NCBI GenBank assembly: GCA_023247955.1
Contig: JAHFFL010000041.1
Location: forward strand, 1 to 8,041
Length of the DNA: 8,041 nt
Direction: 5' to 3'
Source of the DNA: Candidatus Omnitrophota bacterium
Lineage (GTDB): Bacteria > Omnitrophota > Gorgyraeia > 2-02-FULL-51-18
A program made the translations under genes and the position numbers. Position 1 is the first letter of the stretch. Each line of letters starts with the position of its first letter. This document shows positions 1-6,932 of the stretch, piece after piece. Below the pieces are notes generated by a model. That model was not told the DNA's origin. It saw only the letters and a program-made list of their open reading frames with translations, and made no database searches.

Positions 1-1675
1 GATAACGCCCCAAAAACTCCCCTAAAATTGAGATTACGAAAGAAACCGTTGAAAATACCACGAGCTGGGTTCCGGTGAATTGCGGACTCGTGAGAAAATA
101 AATGAGATAAAAAAGCGGCAGAATAAAACTTCCCAGGAGAAGCAGGCCGATACGCGCGAGAAAATGGACTTTGAAACGGCGCGTCAGAAGAAGCGCTGAA
201 TCATAAAGCTCGGGGTTCTTTTCTTCATCCAAATAAAAGAGCCGCGCGAAAAGCACCAGGAGCTGTGTCAAGGCCGCAGTGCTTGAAATCGCCAGCCACG
301 CCAGCACCGGCCCGCGAATTTCCTGAAAGGCAGCGCCGGGATGATTTGTCAAAACATAAAATGAATAAACCACAAGACTAAAGAGCGGTCCCAAGATAAA
401 TCCCGTCAAAAAGAACCTCAAGGGCGTCCGGATTGAATTCCAAGCGGGCCTGGCCGGCACAAGGTAAATCTTGGCGCTCGCGTAAATGCCGGCCGCTCCC
501 GATAGAGCGACGATCCCGCCAAAAACCATACGTACCCCTCCGATGACAGGAAAATGAAAGAGATGCGCGGCCAAGAGCAGCGCCGCATAACCCCCGCCGA
601 AGAATGAAAAGAGAGTGAAGAAGAGCACTTCTCTCGAAAGCCATGAACGCCGCCACATCCGGAGCGCCTTATACGCGTGAAGCGGGCGGCCAAGATGAAA
701 AATGGAGGCGGAAAGCGCCGTGCCCGTCACGGCTAAAATTCCACACGCTCCAAAGACGAGAAAATCCTGAAGCGGTTTCAAAAAACCAAACGCCTGAGAA
801 AGCAGGTCCCCCAGCCAAAGCGTCAAGAAACCGCCGGCCGCAAGCTGTGTGAGGACCGTCATCAAGATAAGTGAGGTGTGGGGATTTTCCGGCCGCACCT
901 GGTGGCGGTTTAACCGGAGCATCTCCTCGGGCATGTCTTTGGGAAGCGTGATCCGGGTCGTCGAGATCGTGATCTTGGATTCCGGCATGTGAGGCGCGTC
1001 GGCCTGGTTGTGATTCCCGCGCCATTCGGCGACGGACACTTTCTCAATCCGGATCGCCGTTTCAGGACAGGCCGCAGCACAGGCCGGCGCCATGCCGTCC
1101 CCGAGCCTGACATAGCACATGTCGCATTTGGTGACGATATGGCGTTCGGGATTAAATTGTGGGACGCCATAGGGGCAATTCCACGTGCAATATTGGCAAC
1201 CGATGCACTCCTCGGTCTTATGCTTCACAACACCCGTTTTCTCGTCTTTCTCATAGGCATCGGTGGGACAGCCGGTGAGACACGAAGGATCCAGACAGTG
1301 GTTACAAGCCATCGAAAGATGAAAACGTTTCGTTTGAGGATAAACGCCGCCTTCGATTTCCCCCACACGGCGCCACAGGACGCTCGACGGATTATTGTTT
1401 TGTTCATTGCAGGCGACCACACAGCATTGACAGCCCACGCAGCGCGACATGTCAAAGTGGAAACGGTATTGTTCGCCTTCTTTAAGAGGTTCTGTGGGAA
1501 TCAAAAGCCCGATCAAGGGCTCTTTTAAACGTTCGCGCGGCGGTCCTTGTGTAAGACAGGATGCGCCGGTCTCGTTCTCCGCTTTTCGAGGCGTGTAATG
1601 CCCCTCTTTGTCGACCCTGTTTTTCAGAGGAAGATGGTTGGCATCCATCACATCAACAAGAGAAAAATCTTTCAT
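1..1675 (-). CDS. DmsB-DmsC fusion: four-cluster ferredoxin plus membrane anchor (3' end beyond window)
   Basis: One uninterrupted frame of 558 codons runs from ATG at 1675 to the window edge with no stop, so the C-terminus lies outside. Residues 1-78 are a charged, proline-containing extension with no signal peptide or Tat motif. Residues 79-203 hold four complete cysteine quartets: C79/82/85/89, C124/127/132/136, C157/160/163/167 and C184/187/199/203, as in DmsB-type four [4Fe-4S] electron-transfer subunits. From about residue 266 onward there are several hydrophobic membrane segments with the DmsC-like signature HLGRPLHAYKAL...SWLSREVL (327-350). A near-C-terminal GEFLGRY motif marks an almost complete protein. 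DmsB and DmsC are separate polypeptides in E. coli and are fused here. The expected role is moving electrons between the quinone pool and a molybdopterin catalytic subunit. Start choice: GAGG lies 8 nt upstream and nirD stops 14 nt before, so this is operonic. Substrate is unknown; nitrate is a guess from the nirBD context. Confidence 0.9.
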   Translation of the reverse strand, partial: MKDFSLVDVMDANHLPLKNRVDKEGHYTPRKAENETGASCLTQGPPRERLKEPLIGLLIPTEPLKEGEQYRFHFDMSRCVGCQCCVVACNEQNNNPSSVLWRRVGEIEGGVYPQTKRFHLSMACNHCLDPSCLTGCPTDAYEKDEKTGVVKHKTEECIGCQYCTWNCPYGVPQFNPERHIVTKCDMCYVRLGDGMAPACAAACPETAIRIEKVSVAEWRGNHNQADAPHMPESKITISTTRITLPKDMPEEMLRLNRHQVRPENPHTSLILMTVLTQLAAGGFLTLWLGDLLSQAFGFLKPLQDFLVFGACGILAVTGTALSASIFHLGRPLHAYKALRMWRRSWLSREVLFFTLFSFFGGGYAALLLAAHLFHFPVIGGVRMVFGGIVALSGAAGIYASAKIYLVPARPAWNSIRTPLRFFLTGFILGPLFSLVVYSFYVLTNHPGAAFQEIRGPVLAWLAISSTAALTQLLVLFARLFYLDEEKNPELYDSALLLTRRFKVHFLARIGLLLLGSFILPLFYLIYFLTSPQFTGTQLVVFSTVSFVISILGEFLGRY

Positions 1676-1689
1676 CTCAAAATCCTCGC

Positions 1690-2079
1690 TTAGGAGTTTG
1701 GATCTCTGACAGGCTTAGTCAAAGAATCCGCCGTTCGCTCCTTGCATGCTTCACTTAGAGCGCCTTCTTCAAATGCAACGCAAACTTTTTGATTCAAAAT
1801 TTTCACGGGATAAATTTTAACCTGCCCTTTCCCGCCGCTTAACGCGCAACCATTCTCAAGACTTATCTTCCAATTGTGCAGAGGACAAAAGACCGCTTGA
1901 CCCGCAACGATCCCATCCGCCAGCGGGCCTGCCTTATGAGGGCAACGGTTATCGACCGCGAGGTATTTGTTTCCTAAGTTGAACACCGCGACCTCGTGAT
2001 CCCCATGGCTCACGCGCCGGCCCTCTTTTAAAGGGATTGTTCCCGTGCCCGTCACTGTCACCCACGCACCGTTTTTCAT
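1690..2079 (-). CDS. nirD: Nitrite reductase small subunit, Rieske type
   Basis: This 129-residue protein is the small partner of NADH-dependent assimilatory/ammonifying nitrite reductase, a cytoplasmic enzyme. The Rieske fold is recognisable: residues 46-48 are CPH and residues 65-68 are CPLH, giving the full ligand set C46, H48, C65, H68 for a [2Fe-2S] cluster. Enterobacterial NirD keeps the fold but lacks these ligands, so this one is more like cluster-bearing NirD/NasE-type proteins. A polar tail of roughly 25 residues (105-129) extends past the Rieske domain. The ATG directly follows the nirB TAA with no gap, and an AGGGAG ribosome site lies inside the end of nirB, so the two are translationally coupled. 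A stand-alone ring-hydroxylating-type ferredoxin is the alternative, but the position after nirB makes NirD much more likely. Confidence 0.93.
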   Translation of the reverse strand: MKNGAWVTVTGTGTIPLKEGRRVSHGDHEVAVFNLGNKYLAVDNRCPHKAGPLADGIVAGQAVFCPLHNWKISLENGCALSGGKGQVKIYPVKILNQKVCVAFEEGALSEACKERTADSLTKPVRDPNS

Positions 2080-4521
2080 TTAAACACTCCCTATCAACGC
2101 TTCCGCTTCTTTCGGCAAAACAAAATCCTGAAATTGATAAGGGTGAACCGGCTGCTTTGACTCCACCGCCCAGGGATTCACGGCTTTGGCTTTTGCCTTC
2201 GCGAGGCGATCTAAGAGCGCTTTTTTCTTTTCGGAAGGTGCCAGCACGGTTTCGCGCCGTATTTTTTCAAGACCGAACCTTGGCACAAAATCGTAGGTGC
2301 GCTCGAGGTATTCCCCGTTCTCGCGATAGTATTGGAAAAAAAGGAGCGCCGCCTCGAGCGCCTCTTCGGTGGTTTTCACGGTGCAAAGAATATCGGCAGC
2401 TTTCACGATTTTTCCGGCGGCCCCGCCGACCACGACTTGCCAGCCGCCTTCGATGCCGACAAGACCAATATCCTTGACCGTCGCCTCGGCGCAATTTCGC
2501 GGACAACCCACCACCCCCATTTTCACTTTGGCCGGCGTGTACAACCCCTCAAGAAGGGTTTCAAGCTTGATGCCCGTTTCAATGGAATTTTGCGTTCCGT
2601 ACCGGCAAAAATCCGTGCCCACGCAGGACTTCACCATGCGAACGGCTTTGGCGTATGCGAAGCCGGAAGTCATCCCCAGCTCCGCCCAGATTTTAGGCAA
2701 GTCTTCCTTTTTCACGCCCAGAAGATCAAGACGCTGGCTTCCCGTGACTTTTACCATCGGCACCTTATATTTTTCGGCCACATCGGCGATCTTTCTCAGT
2801 TCCTTGGGACTGGTCACGCCACCTCTCATGCGCGGAACTACGGAGAAGGTGCCGTCTCTTTGAATATTGGCATGAACTCTGTCATTGATAAACCGCGCTG
2901 ACCTGTCTTCTTTGTGTTCTCCCAACAATACTTCATCTAAAATGAAACTGAGCGCCGGCTTACATAAAGAGCAGCCAATGCCGTTTCCGTAAATATCCAA
3001 AACGTCCTGAACTGTTTTAATTTTTTGCGTTTGAATCATGAGTCGAAGCTGGGCTTTTGGAAACGGCACGCAACTACACAAAATTTCTTTCTTTTCTTCC
3101 TGGAACTCGGCGCCTGCCACCGCTTTTAGAATGTCCTGCACAAGGCAAGCGCAGGTGCCGCAACCGGAGGAAGCCTTGGTGCACGCTTTGACTTCCGAAA
3201 CAGTCTTCAAAGCATTTTCTTTGATCGCCGAAACAATTTGACCCTTGGAAACCCCGATACACCCGCAGATCGTGTCGGTATCGGGACGTGACATCACGTC
3301 GGTAGGCGAGCCGGGAACTGCCAGTGGAGTATCAAATAAAATGCGATGACGCTTCTCATCGATAGGTGTTTTCTTACGAATCATTTCAAGAAAACGGTTG
3401 GCATCGGAGGCGTCCCCGATCAAAATGGTGCCCACGACACGCTCCTGATGGACCACCACTTTCTTATAAACCCCAAACGCATGGTCCTGATAGGCGATCA
3501 CCTCTTGATCAGGCTCTTCGGCTTTATAATCCCCGGCGGAAAAAAGCTCTATCCCCATGACTTTTAGTTTTGTCGCCAACACGGATCCTTGATACGCGGA
3601 CCCCCTTTGGCCGGTGAGAGTGGCCGCCACTACTTTTCCTTGCTCATAAAGAGGGGCGACAAGCCCGTAAACTTTTTCGCGGTGTTCTACGCACTCGCCG
3701 ACCGCGAATATAGAGTGGTCGCTTGTTTCCATGTGGTCGTTCACCACAATCCCCCGATTCACCTTTAAACCCGCCTTTTTAGCCAACTCGACATTGGGAC
3801 GAATACCGCAGGCGATCACGACCATATCCGCCGGCGTAATGGAACCATCTTTAAAAAGGACACCCTCTACACACTCATCGCCCATAAGTCGCTCGGTGTT
3901 TTTGTTCAAAAGCACTTCGATCCCGAGCTTCTCAATTTCTCGCTTTAAAAATTGACCTCCGACCGTATCCAACTGGACATCCATAAGCCGATCCATCAGG
4001 TGCACCACCGTCACCTGCTGGCCTTGATTAAGGAGGCCGCGGGCCGCTTCAAGCCCCAAAAGACCGCCGCCGATGACCACCGATTTCTTGGTTTGTTTCG
4101 AGCGCTCTAAAATGTTGTTTGTATCCGCCACATTTCTGAAAACATAGACCCCCTTTTTTTGGATTCCTTCGATCGGGGGAATGAATGGATTGCTGCCCGT
4201 GGCCAAAAGCAATAGATCATAATCAAACGAATGTCCTTTGTCGGTCGTAACCCACTTATTCTGCGAATCCACCTCGACAACTTTTTCCCCCAAGCGAAGC
4301 GTGATCTTGTTTTCGGCGTACCATTCCGGGGTGTTGATGGTAATCTCCTCCACGCTCTTTTCACCGGCCAAGACGGCGGAGAGGAGAATGCGGTTATAGT
4401 TGCAATACGGCTCTTCGCTGAAAACCGTGATCTGAAAGTCCGGCCTTCTTTTTAGGATCTCATCCACGCAGGCCATGCCCGCCATGCCGTTTCCAACCAC
4501 CAAAAGTTTCCTGTGATTCAT
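2080..4521 (-). CDS. nirB: NADH-dependent nitrite reductase large subunit (siroheme)
   Basis: This 813-residue cytoplasmic enzyme reduces nitrite to ammonium with NADH. Domains in order: FAD-binding (GNGMAG at 10-15, and FAVGE at 272-276); NAD-binding (GGGLLG at 151-156); a first BFD-like [2Fe-2S] module (C419, C421, C454, C457); a second BFD-like module (C482, C484, C517, C520); and the ferredoxin-like plus siroheme/[4Fe-4S] reductase domain with C633/C639 (CVGTDFC) and C673/C677 (CPRNC). All expected cofactor ligands are present. Length is close to that of E. coli NirB (about 847 residues). The start is supported by AAGGA five nt upstream of the ATG and by the N-terminal Rossmann motif beginning at residue 6. 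It is the first enzyme gene after the leader with two hexaloops, so its expression is probably set by the GAF-ANTAR protein encoded just upstream. nirD follows immediately. Confidence 0.97.
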   Translation of the reverse strand: MNHRKLLVVGNGMAGMACVDEILKRRPDFQITVFSEEPYCNYNRILLSAVLAGEKSVEEITINTPEWYAENKITLRLGEKVVEVDSQNKWVTTDKGHSFDYDLLLLATGSNPFIPPIEGIQKKGVYVFRNVADTNNILERSKQTKKSVVIGGGLLGLEAARGLLNQGQQVTVVHLMDRLMDVQLDTVGGQFLKREIEKLGIEVLLNKNTERLMGDECVEGVLFKDGSITPADMVVIACGIRPNVELAKKAGLKVNRGIVVNDHMETSDHSIFAVGECVEHREKVYGLVAPLYEQGKVVAATLTGQRGSAYQGSVLATKLKVMGIELFSAGDYKAEEPDQEVIAYQDHAFGVYKKVVVHQERVVGTILIGDASDANRFLEMIRKKTPIDEKRHRILFDTPLAVPGSPTDVMSRPDTDTICGCIGVSKGQIVSAIKENALKTVSEVKACTKASSGCGTCACLVQDILKAVAGAEFQEEKKEILCSCVPFPKAQLRLMIQTQKIKTVQDVLDIYGNGIGCSLCKPALSFILDEVLLGEHKEDRSARFINDRVHANIQRDGTFSVVPRMRGGVTSPKELRKIADVAEKYKVPMVKVTGSQRLDLLGVKKEDLPKIWAELGMTSGFAYAKAVRMVKSCVGTDFCRYGTQNSIETGIKLETLLEGLYTPAKVKMGVVGCPRNCAEATVKDIGLVGIEGGWQVVVGGAAGKIVKAADILCTVKTTEEALEAALLFFQYYRENGEYLERTYDFVPRFGLEKIRRETVLAPSEKKKALLDRLAKAKAKAVNPWAVESKQPVHPYQFQDFVLPKEAEALIGSV

Positions 4522-4526
4522 GTCAT

Positions 4527-4531
4527 TCCTT
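4527..4531 (-). promoter_or_regulatory. Ribosome binding site of nirB
   Basis: AAGGA with five nt to the ATG at 4521. It sits directly after the U-rich tract of the leader terminator, so a transcript that reads through exposes this site at once. Confidence 0.7.
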
Positions 4532-4558
4532 AAAATAAAAAATCCTCACCCCGAAGGA
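4532..4558 (-). terminator. Leader attenuator terminator before nirB
   Basis: Minus-strand RNA reads UCCUU-CGGGGU-GAGGA (4558-4543), a 5-bp stem with one U-G pair, followed at once by UUUUUUAUUUU (4542-4532). A C(UUCG)G tetraloop hairpin in the same stretch is an alternative fold. The left arm of this hairpin overlaps the 3' strand of the second hexaloop stem (4556-4560), so the two structures exclude each other. That is the expected layout for ANTAR-controlled antitermination. The stem is short, so its strength as a terminator is uncertain. Confidence 0.6.
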
Positions 4559-4596
4559 GCTGCGTTGCTCCGTCAAAGCAAGGACGTCTTTGTCCT
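4556..4596 (-). promoter_or_regulatory. Double-hexaloop ANTAR antiterminator RNA
   Basis: On the minus strand, stem 1 is AGGAC-[AAAGAC]-GUCCU (4596-4581) and stem 2 is GGAGC-[AACGCA]-GCUCC (4571-4556), with a 9-nt linker. Both stems are 5 bp and fully paired. Both loops are six nt with A at position 1 and G at position 4, the two bases conserved in known ANTAR target RNAs such as those of NasR and EutV. Stem 2 overlaps the terminator that follows. The gene immediately upstream encodes an ANTAR protein, which makes the match very unlikely to be accidental. Binding the ANTAR dimer would stabilise stem 2 and let transcription enter nirB. Confidence 0.85.
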
Positions 4597-4605
4597 ACTT
4601 AGCTT

Positions 4606-4646
4606 GTCATTCCCGCGTATCCGCTACAAGAACACCAGCGGATGAC
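4606..4646 (-). repeat. Imperfect palindrome, possible relic of a dispersed repeat
   Basis: The minus strand reads GTCATCCGC ... GCGGGAATGAC: the arms GTCAT/ATGAC and CCGC/GCGG pair around an inner loop. An alternative inner stem is ATCCGCT/AGCGGAT (4643-4637 with 4625-4619). The terminal sequence resembles the common GCGGGAATGAC ends of small dispersed bacterial palindromes. It lies between the regulator gene and the hexaloops. Only one copy is in the window, so repeat status is a guess. Confidence 0.3.
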
Positions 4647-4658
4647 GCTTCGCGTCAT
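4642..4658 (-). promoter_or_regulatory. Perfect 7-bp hairpin over the stop codon of the regulator gene
   Basis: Minus strand ATGACGC-GAA-GCGTCAT. The TGA of the GAF-ANTAR gene lies within its left arm. No T tract follows, so it is not an intrinsic terminator. It may protect or process the transcript between regulator and leader, or simply be part of the adjoining palindrome. It shares its ATGAC arm with that palindrome, so the two folds compete. Confidence 0.4.
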
Positions 4659-5365
4659 TTTTCCAATTCGACCGCCATCAGAATCGCCTCGGCGATCTCC
4701 TTCTGCGGCTTGTTCTTCTCCATGCTGGCTTTTTGAATGAAGCGGTGCGCTTGCTCTTCACCCATACGGTGTTTCTTCATTAAAACCCGTTTGGCTTTGT
4801 CCACAATCTTTTTGGTCTCGAGCGCGAGCCGGGCTTCGGCTTCTTCACCTATCACGCGCATGTGCTCAATCGCGATCGCCGCTTGATTGGCGATGGTCTG
4901 AACGAGCTGTATGTCCCTCTTGGCGAAATCCCTCTTTTCACCGGTGTAACAATTCAGTACCCCGATGACCCGCTCTCCGACCCTCATCGGCACCGACAAA
5001 AGGGAACACAAACCTTCCTGTCTGGCAATCTCCGGGTGACCGTACAACGGATCTTCCGCGACGTCCGCCACCTGAATCGCTTTTTTCGTGAGCACCACCC
5101 GCCCGGAGACGCTCTGTCCCACCGGGATAGGCGGCTTGTCGCGATAGGCGGTGCTCAAACTTTGAGTCGCCCGGATCACAAGCTCATGCTTCACTTCATC
5201 GAGCAGCATCAAAGAGCAGATCTTCGAGTCCAATATCTCCGCGGTCATGCTGACAATCTGCTGCAGGACCTCGCCGAGATTTTGCTTTCCTACCAGCGCC
5301 CGGCTAATTTGGAAAAGAACGTCTAATTCGTTTTTCTTGGCCTTCTCCGACCTCTCTTCTCTCAT
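4655..5365 (-). CDS. GAF-ANTAR transcription antitermination regulator
   Basis: This 236-residue cytoplasmic protein has a GAF sensor domain at about residues 14-170 and a C-terminal ANTAR RNA-binding domain at about 178-234. The ANTAR three-helix pattern is visible: KIVDKAKRVLM (186-196), then EEQAHRFIQKASM (203-215) and KEIAEAIL (222-229). ANTAR proteins bind paired hexaloop RNAs and prevent termination. Such an RNA lies 59 nt past this gene's stop and before nirB, so the likely target is its own downstream operon. Known nitrogen ANTAR regulators carry a NIT domain (NasR) or a receiver domain (NasT); here the input domain is GAF, whose ligand cannot be read from sequence. Three cysteines (C50, C120, C139) lie in the GAF part but form no cluster motif. 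The start is the first ATG of the frame; the ribosome site is weak. Confidence 0.9.
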   Translation of the reverse strand: MREERSEKAKKNELDVLFQISRALVGKQNLGEVLQQIVSMTAEILDSKICSLMLLDEVKHELVIRATQSLSTAYRDKPPIPVGQSVSGRVVLTKKAIQVADVAEDPLYGHPEIARQEGLCSLLSVPMRVGERVIGVLNCYTGEKRDFAKRDIQLVQTIANQAAIAIEHMRVIGEEAEARLALETKKIVDKAKRVLMKKHRMGEEQAHRFIQKASMEKNKPQKEIAEAILMAVELEK

Positions 5366-5383
5366 CGCTGTTCTTTTAAGAGA

Positions 5384-5389
5384 AGTATA
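5384..5389 (-). promoter_or_regulatory. Possible -10 box of the regulator-nirBD operon
   Basis: TATACT on the minus strand, 18 nt before the regulator ATG, matches five of six bases of the sigma-70 -10 consensus. No convincing -35 lies at 16-18 nt. Two short palindromes just upstream, TTTGTTACAAA (5396-5406) and GATTAATC (5408-5415), could be operator sites. The 86-nt gap after the exporter gene is the only room for a promoter here. Confidence 0.3.
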
Positions 5390-5451
5390 CGGACGTTTGT
5401 TACAAATTGATTAATCGCGGGTTAAAACTAAAGACAGCAACGGATATATTT

Positions 5452-6693
5452 TCAAGAAATTGGGGAATTAAAACTTAAGCCACGTAGCTCTTTGGCAAAA
5501 GCGGCCGTTAAGGCCACGATCAAAAGCGTCAGAAGCCCTCCGACGGCGACGCAAGGAACAGCGCCTATCCAGGAGGCGAGCATGCCGCTTTCAAAAGCGC
5601 CGAGCTCATTGGAAGCACAGATAAAAACCGAATTGGTGGCCGCGATGCGGCCGCGCAAATCGTCGGGTGAAAGAATTCTCAGCATCGATCGGCGGATCAC
5701 CACGCTTACGCCGTCAAAGGCGCCGCTCAAAAACAAAGCCGCCATCGACAGCCAAAAGTTTCTGGAAAATGCGAAGACCAGCGTGCTCAAGCCGAACCCC
5801 GAAACCGCCAGCAAAAGATTGCGCCCCGCGCGGGCAATCGGCGGGCGATGCGTGGCAAATAGCATGACGAGCACCGCTCCGAGCGAAGGAGCGGCATTTA
5901 AAAGACCGAGCCCTTTCGCGCCGACATGCAGAATATCGTCGGCATAAATCGGAAGAAGGGCCACCGCGCCTCCGAAAAGCACCGCGAAGAGATCCAGTCC
6001 CATCGCCGCGAAAAGCGGCTGGTTTTTGAAAACAAAACGCCATCCGGTCCCGATGCTTTTAAAAACCGGCTCTCTCCTTTCGGGCATGGACTGGATTTTG
6101 GGCCGAATGGAAGCGGCGCCTATCCAGGACAGGATAAACCCGGCGGCAATCACCAGATAAGACCCCACGGCTCCCCACGCGTCAAAGACAAAACCGATGG
6201 CTGCCGGCCCAAGCACTGAAGCGCTGACCCAGGTACTGCTGAGCCACGAGGAGGCGTTGACAAAAAGAGGGCGCGGGACAACCTGCGCTTCAAAAGCGGA
6301 GCTGGCCGGGTCCGCGAAACCGCGGGCCACGCCGACCAAAAAAATCACGGTATAAAAACCCGCCAGCGAGCCGGCGCCGATTTTCCAGGATAACAGCGCC
6401 AAAACCGCGGCGCATAAAAATGAGGCTGCACGGGTAACCAAAAGTATTCTTTGCCGGTTGAAGTGGTCCGCCACATAACCCCCAAAGAGAACAAGCGTGA
6501 TGGCCGGGACCGCCTCCACAAGTCCCAGCCAGCCCAGCGCCAAAGCGCTGTGGGTCAGCCGGTAAATCTGAAAACTAATCACGACCAGCAGCGCGCGGCT
6601 GGCCAGAGTGAAAAAACCGACCGAGGCGATCAAGAGGCGCACATCGGCTATCTTGAGCGAATCCGCGAAATAAGGGGGCTTGGTGTGGTTCAT
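5452..6693 (-). CDS. MFS exporter of the EntS-like (MFS_3) family
   Basis: This 413-residue inner-membrane protein is hydrophobic throughout, with the pattern of about twelve membrane helices. Motif A between helices 2 and 3 is present at residues 71-85 (GGYVADHFNRQRILL). A later stretch, LSPDDLRGRI (341-350) followed by SNELGAFESG (361-370), is typical of the family that includes the enterobactin exporter EntS and macrolide-type exporters. Substrate cannot be inferred, and no siderophore genes are nearby. The start at 6693 has no clear ribosome site, and only about 31 nt separate it from the T tract after the split tRNA, leaving little room for an own promoter. It is neither clearly part of the atp unit nor of the nitrogen operon downstream. 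Confidence 0.85.
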   Translation of the reverse strand: MNHTKPPYFADSLKIADVRLLIASVGFFTLASRALLVVISFQIYRLTHSALALGWLGLVEAVPAITLVLFGGYVADHFNRQRILLVTRAASFLCAAVLALLSWKIGAGSLAGFYTVIFLVGVARGFADPASSAFEAQVVPRPLFVNASSWLSSTWVSASVLGPAAIGFVFDAWGAVGSYLVIAAGFILSWIGAASIRPKIQSMPERREPVFKSIGTGWRFVFKNQPLFAAMGLDLFAVLFGGAVALLPIYADDILHVGAKGLGLLNAAPSLGAVLVMLFATHRPPIARAGRNLLLAVSGFGLSTLVFAFSRNFWLSMAALFLSGAFDGVSVVIRRSMLRILSPDDLRGRIAATNSVFICASNELGAFESGMLASWIGAVPCVAVGGLLTLLIVALTAAFAKELRGLSFNSPIS

Positions 6694-6717
6694 AGGTACG
6701 GGTATAGATGAAGAGAT

Positions 6718-6724
6718 AAAAAAA
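6718..6724 (-). terminator. T7 tract after the outer tRNA-Asp 3' half
   Basis: Seven T directly follow the discriminator base of the outer tRNA-Asp. In an unbroken gene the acceptor stem would sit right before the tract and could act as terminator. In the present arrangement the nearest stem is the T-arm, extended to seven pairs with one bulge and ending 5 nt away. Efficiency is uncertain. Confidence 0.4.
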
Positions 6725-6782
6725 CGCGGTCGAAGGGATTCGAACCCTCGATCTCCGCCGTGACAGGGCGGCGCTTTAAGCC
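6725..6782 (-). pseudogene. 3' half of a split tRNA-Asp (positions 18-73)
   Basis: From G18 onward this matches the intact inner tRNA-Asp at every base except two in the acceptor strand: CGACCGC here against CGGCCCC there. Anticodon arm (loop CTGTCAC, anticodon GTC), T-arm (TTCGAAT) and discriminator G are intact; CCA is not encoded. The missing 5' part is at 7241-7257, and its acceptor strand GCGGTCG pairs with CGACCGC over all seven positions. The first bases GGCT are shared with the end of the palindrome inserted here, so the junction is precise only to within those bases. As it stands it cannot form a tRNA by itself. Confidence 0.88.
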
Positions 6783-6842
6783 CCCGCCCGCGCTCTTCGC
6801 GCGGGACGGGTCCGTCCTGCTGCTTCGCAGCAGGCGGAAGCT
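6779..6842 (-). repeat. Cloverleaf palindrome, copy B
   Basis: This 64-nt element can fold with no unpaired base outside hairpin loops: an outer 10-bp stem (AGCTTCCGCC with GGCGGGGGCT, two U-G pairs) encloses three hairpins. In minus-strand order they are TGCTGC-GAA-GCAGCA, GGACG-GACC-CGTCC and CGCGC-GAAGA-GCGCG. Copy A (7183-7244) has identical stems and different bases in two of the three loops. It forms the left edge of the insertion, next to the outer tRNA 3' half. Function is unknown; REP/MITE-like elements are the nearest known class. Confidence 0.88.
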
Positions 6843-6857
6843 ACCTCATAACACTTA

Positions 6858-6932
6858 CGGGGCCGAAGGGATTCGAACCCTCGATCTCCGCCGTGACAGG
6901 GCGGCGCTTTAAGCCAGCTAAGCTACGACCCC
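6858..6932 (-). tRNA. tRNA-Asp (anticodon GTC), intact
   Basis: The 75-nt gene reads acceptor GGGGTCG, TA, D-stem GCTT/AAGC with loop AGCTGGCTTA, anticodon stem CCGCC/GGCGG with loop CTGTCAC (anticodon GTC), variable AGATC, T-arm GAGGG-TTCGAAT-CCCTT, acceptor CGGCCCC and discriminator G, as expected for Asp. Pairs 5-68 and 49-65 are U-G wobbles. CCA is not encoded, so it depends on CCA-adding enzyme. Its first ten bases are also the end of the GIY-YIG gene, whose TAG stop is tRNA bases 8-10. It lies inside an insertion that splits another tRNA-Asp gene. Confidence 0.96.

Noticed and set aside
1..1675. Several short minus-strand and plus-strand ORFs that could suggest broken or hypothetical genes
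   Set aside because: One continuous minus-strand frame from 1675 to the edge encodes all iron-sulfur motifs and the membrane anchor; the short ORFs are other frames of it. The real frame shows no stop inside the window.
2037..2901. Plus-strand ORFs of 146-189 codons opposite nirB
   Set aside because: They lie antisense to well-conserved nirB domains and their products resemble no family I know; they are shadow frames.
4610..4637. Sigma-54-like GG-N10-GC element before the hexaloops
   Set aside because: The GG/GC spacing is right (4635-4636 and 4623-4624), but the rest of the -24/-12 consensus matches poorly, and it falls in a palindrome that explains the sequence.
5492..5947. Plus-strand ORF of 151 codons opposite the MFS gene
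   Set aside because: Antisense to conserved MFS sequence, with low-complexity composition and no recognisable fold.
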